The notes under the pieces: model-generated
The model's input: only the letters and a program-made list of their open reading frames with translations
What the model was told of the DNA's origin: nothing
Database searches by the model: none
From: a virus
Strand: one strand, 5' to 3'
DNA: 64,000 nt
Virus record (IMG/VR): IMGVR_UViG_3300032753_000003
Coordinates: 124,001-188,000 of that record
Made by a program: the position numbers and the translations under genes
Shown: positions 56,587 through 64,000 of the stretch, one piece after another
How positions within the stretch are numbered: the stretch's first letter is position 1
Layout of the letters: each line of letters opens with the position of its first letter

Positions 56587-59187
56587 ATGTCATCTGCACA
56601 GTGGGTAACACTTTCAAATCTTGGTAGTTATCAAGATAACTATGATTTTAACATCTATCCTATTGTAATAGAATTTGAATCTGACGCAGGTAGTACAGTT
56701 TCAACTCTAAACGGAAGTTTACCTTTTGGTCTTAGATATTCTAGATCAGGTAATACTTTATCTATTCTTGGAGAAAGTACAGGAGTTTCTGTATCTACAA
56801 CGTCTGAAATAACTTTTAGGGTCAAAGATCTAGATGGTACTATAGCTGATAGAACCTATTCTATAACAATTAATCCGTATGTTATATTGCCAACATGGAT
56901 CTCTCAAGAACCTTTCTTGGGATATATGACTGCAAATACCACTGCACAATTTACAGTTAGAGCTTTAACTACGGCAAATACACGGAAACATATAGAATAT
57001 AGGTTAGTTAGAGCACCGGGTTATCTTTTACCAACTGGTATTGTTATTGATTCTAAATCAGGTGTTATCACTTTTAAACACACTGCACCTAATCCAATAC
57101 CAATTGCATACGAAGAAACCTATACATTTGTAGTTAGAGCTATACTTGGTTCTGTTTTTGAAGACATTACATGTAACTTAACTGTGATAGGTACAGATCA
57201 TGTACCTGGATGGTTAACGGAATCCGGATCTCTCGGAAGTTATATAGTCGGATATACAGTTGAAGTAGGTCTATCAGTTTATGAGCCAAATGGTAATACC
57301 GTAACCTTTTCATTGATAAACTCATCACCTACATTCCCGTTTACATTGACCAGTACTGGTTTCATATACGGAAAAGCGCCGTTTACTAGCAACGAAACTA
57401 CATATAATTTCACTATTGGTGCTACAAGTAATGTTGGTACATCTACTCGTAATTTTAGCATAGTTTCTTATCAATCTGCTACCAGTGGTCTATTACAGTG
57501 GACCAGTAATGTTACAAATCTTGGTTCATTTGTAGATGGTAGATTTGTTAGCATAAATGTTGGTGCAGCAAGTCTGCGTAATAATACAGTAGTGCATTCT
57601 TTTGTAGGAGGAACATTACCTCCAAGTTTAGTGCTCAATAGTACTCAAGGGTATATAGCAGGTTATATAGAATTTCATCCGCAGCCTAGAGATTATAGAT
57701 TTGAAATAAAAGCAGACGACGGTTATCAAACATTGACAAGACAATATCATATTAGCATTGCAAAAGGTGCTAAGAGTATGTATTTTGATGTTGCTATACC
57801 AATAGAAGGTGATATCAAAAAATCAGCTATTGATACTAGAAGCGAGTTAATCCCTCAACCGTATTTGTATCCATTTGCTGGTACTCAACCTCAATCTATT
57901 CCTTCTAGCATGCTACTAATATCTGGGTTAAATTATCAAATAGATGATCCGTTTATGGCAATATCAGTAGCTAACGCACAATTAAACAGCACTACACTTT
58001 TAATTGGCGATATTGGAAATGACAATGTTGGTACATCTTCATATACAATCTTTTATAAGAATATCATTGATCCTCAGGCAAATGCATCATTTACTTCTTC
58101 TAGGGTAGTTGGCAATTTGACATCTAGTTCTACATTATTAGATTTTAATCCAACTAGTTTGGATAATATGAGAACAGCTATTGCAAATGGTCAAGGATTT
58201 ATCAATAGTGGGTTAGGTAGTGGAGCAATTCTTCTTCCAATTGTTGATGTAGAAACAACTAGTATTTCTAACGTACTGATAGTTAATTCTGGATCAGGGT
58301 TTTATTTCTCACCTAAGATAACTATAACAGGATCAGGCAACGGTGCATTATTAGGTAGCACACTTTCTGTACAATCAGTAACTGTAACTAATTCTGGATC
58401 AGGATGGATTCAAGATACTCAATTTAATGTTAGAATAGACAGCGGTAATGTTGTTGTTTTATCTGCATCTGTTGTTAGTGAGAATGGAGGACTTGAATCA
58501 GTATCTGTTATAGATGGAGGAGAATTTTATATTTTTCCTCAAGGCAGCAAATTTGTAACTGATGGAAATTTAGCAACTGCAGAAGTTACTTTTGATCTTG
58601 GTATATCAAATGTTACTGTATTAAATTCTGGGTCTGGATATATTTCTGGTCAAACAACGCTTTCAACCTTAGGCACAGAAGCACTACCGGCATGGCAAAC
58701 AGAGTGGATGCCATATATTGAAATAGGTACTGTATTTTCCCAGTATGTATCACAGATACAATATAAAATTACTCCTGCAATTGAATCTATTATGAGTTCA
58801 TATGATTGGCCTATAAAGCATATATCAGTAATAGCTAAAGGTAGGTCGTGGACAGGAAATACCATGTTTGACCAAGACTTATTAAGTCTCGATGGCGGAC
58901 AAACTAGATTTGTAGAATGGTTAGAACCAACTGATACTATTTTTGATGAAGACAATACTACATTTGATATAGATGGTACAGTATTTGATTATAACGATAA
59001 TGCAGGTTACGGATCACAAGCTTGGGCAGTTTGGAACAATACATTACTAGAGCCAACAACAAGTATATTTGATATATACGGTCTATTAATTGAAAATATA
59101 GATCCTACTGTAGCCAGCGTTACAACTGTTAGCAAAGTTTATAGATTGTTGAGCCAAAGCGAAGGAGACTATAACCAACGATTTTAA
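56587..59187 (+). CDS. virion structural protein with immunoglobulin-like (He_PIG/cadherin-like) repeats
   Basis: 866 residues. At least four tandem beta domains of about 95 residues in the first 400 (for example PTWISQEPFLGYMTANTTAQFTV, PGWLTESGSLGSYIVGYTVEV, LQWTSNVTNLGSFVDGRFV) share the putative immunoglobulin (He_PIG) pattern with an N-terminal W and G-[SY]. The second half has repeated I-x-N-S-G-S-G-[FWY] segments and a C-terminal part with alternating F-D-x-D. It looks like a baseplate or tail-fibre component of T4-like phages. Late promoter-like GTAAATAAG at about 56558. Confidence 0.82.
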   Translation: MSSAQWVTLSNLGSYQDNYDFNIYPIVIEFESDAGSTVSTLNGSLPFGLRYSRSGNTLSILGESTGVSVSTTSEITFRVKDLDGTIADRTYSITINPYVILPTWISQEPFLGYMTANTTAQFTVRALTTANTRKHIEYRLVRAPGYLLPTGIVIDSKSGVITFKHTAPNPIPIAYEETYTFVVRAILGSVFEDITCNLTVIGTDHVPGWLTESGSLGSYIVGYTVEVGLSVYEPNGNTVTFSLINSSPTFPFTLTSTGFIYGKAPFTSNETTYNFTIGATSNVGTSTRNFSIVSYQSATSGLLQWTSNVTNLGSFVDGRFVSINVGAASLRNNTVVHSFVGGTLPPSLVLNSTQGYIAGYIEFHPQPRDYRFEIKADDGYQTLTRQYHISIAKGAKSMYFDVAIPIEGDIKKSAIDTRSELIPQPYLYPFAGTQPQSIPSSMLLISGLNYQIDDPFMAISVANAQLNSTTLLIGDIGNDNVGTSSYTIFYKNIIDPQANASFTSSRVVGNLTSSSTLLDFNPTSLDNMRTAIANGQGFINSGLGSGAILLPIVDVETTSISNVLIVNSGSGFYFSPKITITGSGNGALLGSTLSVQSVTVTNSGSGWIQDTQFNVRIDSGNVVVLSASVVSENGGLESVSVIDGGEFYIFPQGSKFVTDGNLATAEVTFDLGISNVTVLNSGSGYISGQTTLSTLGTEALPAWQTEWMPYIEIGTVFSQYVSQIQYKITPAIESIMSSYDWPIKHISVIAKGRSWTGNTMFDQDLLSLDGGQTRFVEWLEPTDTIFDEDNTTFDIDGTVFDYNDNAGYGSQAWAVWNNTLLEPTTSIFDIYGLLIENIDPTVASVTTVSKVYRLLSQSEGDYNQRF

Positions 59188-59201
59188 CTATTGTTGAATA
59201 A

Positions 59202-59207
59202 TAAATA
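59202..59207 (+). promoter_or_regulatory. late promoter box
   Basis: AATAAATA 25 bases before ATG 59233, with a GAGG site between. Confidence 0.6.
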
Positions 59208-59232
59208 GTAAACTTACTGAGGTTTTTATCAT

Positions 59233-62200
59233 ATGGCTGTTCAAAACAAACATCAAAACTCATCTACTATTGACACTAGCAATTTTAATGTCAAATTCCC
59301 TGTTCAGGGAGTAACGACTATTATGAGGAGTAATTTTCAAGAAACTCAAAATAATCTAGACAATGCTAAGAGTGATATAGATGATTTGTACTATAAAGTA
59401 AGTGACCTAAATAATAAAGTAACGGCTGCAGCAGGCAATGTCATATGGGACACTAGAACTTATGCGGGATCAGAAATAATACCTCCTACAGATGTAGTTT
59501 CTCCTCAGGTCTATCCAGTTACTAATCAAAATTGGGATTCATTTTTAAATACCTATGGCGTTTGGATAGATGATGATCTTGATTCTGATCAGATAAATGT
59601 TAATTATACCATATATAGAAATTTTGATTCTCCTTCTACAGGACCTTACATCTTCTCAGTTGAAGCCGATAATCAATTGTCAGTGTATCTAGATGGAAAT
59701 TTAGTAATAGAAACGACTAGTTTTTCACAGACTACAACAGCAGTTGTATATGTAACCAGCGGCAATCATATACTCACGTTTAACGCTGAGAAAAATACCA
59801 GCAGTCTTTCATCAGATTCAACTAGATCTGCAGGGTGGGCATTAACTATTAGTTCTTCTAACACTGGATTAACAGGCCCAACTGGTGCATTTGGTGGGCC
59901 AACTGGTGCAATGGGACCAACAGGAGCAGATAGTACAGTAACAGGTCCAACTGGTTATACAGGTCCCACTGGACCTGCAGGTCCTCAGGGAGCGTCATCT
60001 GTTGGTGGGTCATACATTTATCAACAGAGTTCACCTGCTGTTCAATGGACAGTTCAACATAATCTAGGCGAACAGTATGTAAATGTTGAAGTGATAAATC
60101 AAAGTAATATAAGTTTAAGCGGCACATATGATTATCCTGTTATAAGTTTTGTAGACAGCAACAATCTAATATTAACCTTCACTAGTCCCATAGCCGGACA
60201 TGCAGCCGTAACATCGGGTGGAGGGCAAGTTGGTCCTACCGGAACAACAGGCAATACAGGCCCAACTGGTCCTCTTGGTCCAACTGGTCCAGAAAATGGT
60301 CCTACAGGTCCAACTGGTATGACAGGTTATACTGGACCAACAGGTCCTCAAGGTATTCCGGGTACAGCCGCAGCACAGGGTGATACAGGTCCAACTGGTG
60401 CAAGCGGTGTTGGTCCAACAGGTCCCACGGGTACTATTACTCGTAGCGGATTAACGGGTCCAACTGATTCAGTAGGAGCCGATGGCGATTTATATATCGA
60501 TACAAGTGTGGGATATATATTCCAAAGAATAAGCGGATCATATGTTAAACAAGGTAGCTTGTTAGGACCAACGGGTCCTCAAGGCATCATTGGTCTTCAA
60601 GGTTATACAGGACCAACAGGTCCTGCTAGCCAGCTAACAGGTCCAACAGGGCCATTAGGTGGCCCAACTGGACCAACAGGTCCAAATAGCATAATAACTG
60701 GTCCAACTGGTGCAAGCGGTGTTGGACCAACAGGCTATACTGGTCCAACTGGAGCAACTGGTGCACCGAGCAACATTACAGGTCCAACTGGTAGAGCTGG
60801 TTTAGTTGGACAAACAGGAGCAACCGGTGCAACTGGTGCAACAGGTATACCAGGTTCTGCTACCAATACGGGTGCTACTGGTCCAACCGGTGCAGCTAGT
60901 ACAGTCACAGGACCAACTGGATATACAGGACCAACTGGATATACAGGACCGACTGGTCTTGTTGGAGTAACAGGTCCCACAGGGTTAACAGGTGCTACAG
61001 GACCAGGTAGTTTGATTCCCGGTCCTACTGGCCCTCAAGGCCTGCGCGGTGCAACAGGTTCACAAGGTATTCAGGGAATACAAGGTCCAAGAGGTTTTAC
61101 TGGACCTCAAGGTTTTAGCGTAACTGGGCCAATAGGTCCACAAGGAACTCAAGGACCAACTGGGCCAACTGGTATTAGTATAACAGGTCCTACTGGACCA
61201 AAAGGTGGACCAACTGGACCATATGGGCCAACTGGTCCTCAGGGAAACGCTGGCACTACAGGGCCAACTGGTGCGACAGGACCAACTAGCACAATACCAG
61301 GGCCAACAGGTCCTGCAGGTGCATTTGGCGGGCCAACTGGACCATACGGATCAACAGGGGATACTGGTTCTACTGGTGCAACTGGTAGTACTGGTCCAAC
61401 TGGCCCTAGTGGCGCTGACAGTACAGTTACAGGTCCTACTGGCCCAAGTGGAGTAGGACCTACTGGACCTAGTGGTCCTACTGGTTCAGTAGGAACTCAA
61501 GGACCAACTGGCCGCACAGGTCCTATTGGATTAACCGGTTCAACTGGTCCAACTGGCCCACAGAGTAATATTACTGGACCACAAGGTAGGACAGGACCAA
61601 CGGGTGCTGATAGCACAATTACAGGTCCAACAGGGCCAAGTGGAGGACCAATAGGACCAACAGGTCCAACAGGTCCACTAGGCGGGCCAAGCGGACCAAC
61701 AGGACCAACCGGTGTTACGGGTCCATTTGGTCCCCCAGGTGCACCAAGTTTAATTACTGGCCCAACAGGTTATACCGGTCCAACCGGTGCAAATAGCACA
61801 GTTACAGGTCCAACAGGTTATACCGGTCCAACCGGTGCAGCAAGTATTGTAACAGGACCAACAGGTTCAGATAGTACAGTAACAGGTCCAACTGGATATA
61901 CAGGACCAGCTGGGTATACAGGCTCAACAGGACCAACTGGTCCTAATACGCTAGCAGGCGACACTGATGTTTTGATTAACTCACCGAGCGACGGTCAGTT
62001 ACTTAGATATAACGCCACAGCTAGCGTTTGGGAAAATTGGTCATCTATCAATCCTCCGTCTACTGCCTTGTTTAATACAATAGCCGGAGCCAGCGGTGTC
62101 ACATTTTCAACAGTTTACGATGCTAACAAAGGTCTTAGCGTTAGACGCACTGATACACAGGTCAGCGGCGATACTGCAGGATTTATTGGTACTGCTGTAC

Positions 62201-62640
62201 CTCTTACTACACCATGGACTGTGCGTATGCGTATTGAGCATCATAACCTTGATGTAATATGGGGCAAAGTGGGAATTGCATTGTTAGATAGTACGGAAAC
62301 TAATCTCATAGCTTTTGGAACAAATGAACAAAGTGGCAATCCAGGACTAAATTGTTTCTATATGAATGGATTAAATACTATTACATCACTCATTAAGACT
62401 CAAAATTTTGGAACTGTTGGATCACAATGGCCAGAATGGTTCAAGATAGCCTTTGACGGAACAACATATACTTTCTATTTCTCATGGGATGATAATGACT
62501 ATATAGAGTTTACCACAGCAACAGCTAATAGTTATTTTACAGCATCTTATATAGGGGTAGCATTGGAGTTGTATGGTAGCTACAATCCATCTAGCTTCCA
62601 GTTCCTTTCTGCAACTGTGACTGATTTTATAGTAGGTTAA
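59233..62640 (+). CDS. collagen-like tail fibre with PA14-like and lectin-like domains
   Basis: 1135 residues. N-terminal head (about 1-70) with a short coiled-coil, then a PA14/GLEYA-like module (about 75-200) paralogous to that in the 10.6-kb fibre (both contain IVWDTRTY or VIWDTRTY and Y-x-V-W-I-D). Residues about 215-910 are G-P-T/G-A-T collagen-like triplets, broken by a small beta domain (about 260-320). The last 200 residues form a lectin/LamG-like tip ([24 protein letters not shown] ... [17 protein letters not shown]). Probably a trimeric fibre that binds surface sugars. Confidence 0.87.
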   Translation: MAVQNKHQNSSTIDTSNFNVKFPVQGVTTIMRSNFQETQNNLDNAKSDIDDLYYKVSDLNNKVTAAAGNVIWDTRTYAGSEIIPPTDVVSPQVYPVTNQNWDSFLNTYGVWIDDDLDSDQINVNYTIYRNFDSPSTGPYIFSVEADNQLSVYLDGNLVIETTSFSQTTTAVVYVTSGNHILTFNAEKNTSSLSSDSTRSAGWALTISSSNTGLTGPTGAFGGPTGAMGPTGADSTVTGPTGYTGPTGPAGPQGASSVGGSYIYQQSSPAVQWTVQHNLGEQYVNVEVINQSNISLSGTYDYPVISFVDSNNLILTFTSPIAGHAAVTSGGGQVGPTGTTGNTGPTGPLGPTGPENGPTGPTGMTGYTGPTGPQGIPGTAAAQGDTGPTGASGVGPTGPTGTITRSGLTGPTDSVGADGDLYIDTSVGYIFQRISGSYVKQGSLLGPTGPQGIIGLQGYTGPTGPASQLTGPTGPLGGPTGPTGPNSIITGPTGASGVGPTGYTGPTGATGAPSNITGPTGRAGLVGQTGATGATGATGIPGSATNTGATGPTGAASTVTGPTGYTGPTGYTGPTGLVGVTGPTGLTGATGPGSLIPGPTGPQGLRGATGSQGIQGIQGPRGFTGPQGFSVTGPIGPQGTQGPTGPTGISITGPTGPKGGPTGPYGPTGPQGNAGTTGPTGATGPTSTIPGPTGPAGAFGGPTGPYGSTGDTGSTGATGSTGPTGPSGADSTVTGPTGPSGVGPTGPSGPTGSVGTQGPTGRTGPIGLTGSTGPTGPQSNITGPQGRTGPTGADSTITGPTGPSGGPIGPTGPTGPLGGPSGPTGPTGVTGPFGPPGAPSLITGPTGYTGPTGANSTVTGPTGYTGPTGAASIVTGPTGSDSTVTGPTGYTGPAGYTGSTGPTGPNTLAGDTDVLINSPSDGQLLRYNATASVWENWSSINPPSTALFNTIAGASGVTFSTVYDANKGLSVRRTDTQVSGDTAGFIGTAVPLTTPWTVRMRIEHHNLDVIWGKVGIALLDSTETNLIAFGTNEQSGNPGLNCFYMNGLNTITSLIKTQNFGTVGSQWPEWFKIAFDGTTYTFYFSWDDNDYIEFTTATANSYFTASYIGVALELYGSYNPSSFQFLSATVTDFIVG

Positions 62641-62707
62641 GATTTGATTAATGTAAAGACGAGGATTTATCAAACTAGCAGTAGCGGAGAAATTAATATT
62701 AATTTGG

Positions 62708-62713
62708 TAAATA
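62708..62713 (+). promoter_or_regulatory. late promoter box
   Basis: GGTAAATA 22 bases before ATG 62736, with AGAGGA between. Confidence 0.5.
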
Positions 62714-62735
62714 TACGGCATCAAGAGGATCGTAT

Positions 62736-63578
62736 ATGACAACTTTTTATTCACTTACGGTATCATACGGATATGCCGGCTATGGTAACGTTGCTATAAA
62801 CAGCAATTATGAAGCAGTAACTATCAACAGCATTGGGTCATATCCGTTACAATTTCAAATGGACAATAACCCTGTTGTTGGAATAGGTCCATCTGGTGTA
62901 GCTATAGGATATAATACTAATCCTGCAACTAGACAGTTGGATGTTGCATCATATCAACCAGATGTTGCTAGGTTTTACGGTGGATTGAATTATACAGATA
63001 ATGGAGTTCGATTAACTACAGATCAATCCAATAGCAGCATTGGGCTTATATTAGAACAACGATCTGCTGATAGTGCAGGCGGTATAAGAATTGACAATGC
63101 TGGTAACGTCAGTATACATGCTGGGGAAAGTATGGATGCACAGCTTAGTACCAGTACCGCAAGAATAGTTGTATTACCAACCGGTCGAATTGGTATGAAT
63201 ACAGAAACACCTCAAAACATGCTACATGTTGTTGGTGGTATAAGAACTACTGCGTACAGTGATATAGATCCGTTTGCTAACACAATACCAACTGTCAATA
63301 TAGATGTTGTTCTAGACACATGGTTAAATATACAATATAGAACAGCAAAATATATAGTACAAATAACTGATCCTGTTTCAGGCAATATTGATATCAGTGA
63401 AGTTTTACTTGCACATTCAAACGGTGTTGGGCATTTTACAGTATATAATAATGTCAATAGCAACGGATCTCTAGGTACCATAGGATATAATATAAACGGT
63501 GATCTAGTGAATTTAACCTTGAATAATAATATTGCTGGTGTAATAGTTAAGGTATCTGTGTTTTATATAACCATTTGA
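62736..63578 (+). CDS. tail-fibre-like structural protein
   Basis: 280 residues. Beta-rich with a G-[IV]-G-P-S-G-V-A-I-G-Y-N-T-N-P segment and TGRIGMNTETPQNMLHVVGG (about 149-168), a motif of phage fibre trunks that usually precedes the tip. The C-terminal 100 residues form a separate beta domain. It is in the same direction as, and follows, the collagen-like fibre. Confidence 0.75.
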   Translation: MTTFYSLTVSYGYAGYGNVAINSNYEAVTINSIGSYPLQFQMDNNPVVGIGPSGVAIGYNTNPATRQLDVASYQPDVARFYGGLNYTDNGVRLTTDQSNSSIGLILEQRSADSAGGIRIDNAGNVSIHAGESMDAQLSTSTARIVVLPTGRIGMNTETPQNMLHVVGGIRTTAYSDIDPFANTIPTVNIDVVLDTWLNIQYRTAKYIVQITDPVSGNIDISEVLLAHSNGVGHFTVYNNVNSNGSLGTIGYNINGDLVNLTLNNNIAGVIVKVSVFYITI

Positions 63579-63586
63579 TCAAATGC

Positions 63587-63592
63587 TAAATA
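63587..63592 (+). promoter_or_regulatory. late promoter box
   Basis: GCTAAATATTGC, 22 bases before ATG 63615, with ACGAGGAA between. Confidence 0.6.
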
Positions 63593-63614
63593 TTGCAAAT
63601 ATACGAGGAAACAT

Positions 63615-63944
63615 ATGTCGACTACAGTGCCAAGCATATTAGGGCAAAACAAACCAAACCCAAACGTAGATACCAATCTGTTTACTGTCGCAACCGGCAC
63701 GCAGGTACAATTTAGCATATTTGTATGCAATCAATCTAATTCAGTTGATAACTTTACTATAGCGCTAGTACCAAATGGCGGCATAGAAGGCTCTGAAAGT
63801 TTTATAGCTTATAACACTCCTTTAACTGCTAACGGTGTTTTTTCAGCTAGCGGGTTATATCTGAACTCTGGAGATCAAGTAAGAGTATTGAGCGTAGGCG
63901 GTAACATGAGCTTTACTGCTACTGGCATGATCATCTCAAATTGA
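63615..63944 (+). CDS. small structural protein (109 aa)
   Basis: A Thr/Asn-rich beta protein with TQVQFSIFVCNQSNSVDNFTIALVP and GDQVRVLSVGGNMSFTATG, like the small tail or capsid-decoration beta proteins of T4-like phages. It has its own late box and GAGGAA site. Confidence 0.7.
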   Translation: MSTTVPSILGQNKPNPNVDTNLFTVATGTQVQFSIFVCNQSNSVDNFTIALVPNGGIEGSESFIAYNTPLTANGVFSASGLYLNSGDQVRVLSVGGNMSFTATGMIISN

Positions 63945-63989
63945 ATGAAGTTTTAGACCATTTTACCCAGCAACTAGTACCTCCTTAAG

Positions 63990-63995
63990 TAAATA
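63990..63995 (+). promoter_or_regulatory. late promoter box at the window end
   Basis: AGTAAATATTG in the last bases, like the box at 63587. Another late gene probably starts just outside the window. Confidence 0.45.
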
Positions 63996-64000
63996 TTGTA

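Overview
The window looks like the genome of a large, lytic, tailed phage of the T4 superfamily (myovirus type), about 40% GC by eye. The basis is an adjacent rIIA/rIIB pair, many T4-type late promoter boxes (TAAATA core), GIY-YIG endonuclease genes, scattered tRNA genes, very long collagen-like and repeat-rich tail-fibre genes, and dense runs of small overlapping genes. The host is Gram-negative, because the phage carries an outer-membrane beta-barrel, an L,D-transpeptidase and a DUF1311 (LprI-like) protein. The barrel N-terminus and the PrkA-YeaH-SpoVR set suggest a proteobacterium, perhaps an alphaproteobacterium; this is inference.

Layout. 1-5100: accessory genes (truncated queuosine-precursor transporter, two nitroreductase-like proteins, L,D-transpeptidase, sirtuin, tRNA-Thr, two paralogous membrane proteins). 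5190-10600: PrkA kinase, a broken GIY-YIG gene, YeaH and SpoVR. 10640-13900: a late tail-fibre gene, then a non-coding interval with a terminator, an odd tRNA-shaped element and a 17-bp inverted repeat before a GIY-YIG gene. 14828-15064: three tRNAs. 15065-26920, minus strand: a tail-fibre operon (collagen-like, leucine-rich-repeat and long repeat fibres) ending in a PaaK-like adenylating enzyme and a glycosyltransferase-like protein. 27000-37950: tRNA-Arg, outer-membrane barrel, phosphatase, two methyltransferases, then small genes around YqeY, a putative zinc protease, a Thg1-like polymerase and a saccharopine-dehydrogenase-like enzyme. 38000-47600: early genes, many with their own strong promoter (GGTTGACA, 16 bp, TGCTATTGT): rIIA, rIIB, dCMP deaminase, RNA ligase, Nudix, LprI-like, exonuclease, tRNAs. 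47585-48190: about 600 bases without genes, full of hairpins, which I read as a candidate large structured RNA. 48194-51812, minus strand: an overlapping late operon of four ADP-ribosyltransferase-like paralogues and a P-loop kinase. 51880-56530: SpoT-like HD hydrolase, DUF3307 protein, amidoligase, Dps, IscA-like protein. 56587 to the end: late structural fibres, again collagen-like.

How it may work together. Early promoters drive host takeover and nucleic-acid repair. A second theme is control of host stress physiology: PrkA/YeaH/SpoVR, a (p)ppGpp-hydrolase-like protein, Dps, an Fe-S carrier, sirtuin and phosphatase. Late boxes drive fibres, Dps, the amidoligase and the ADP-ribosyltransferase cassette. 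The cassette proteins share a short N-terminus, M-[RK]-[LI]-x-E, that fits the T4 prohead-protease site [LI]-x-E, so they may be packaged and injected like T4 Alt. This cassette and the structured RNA are the most interesting parts of the window.
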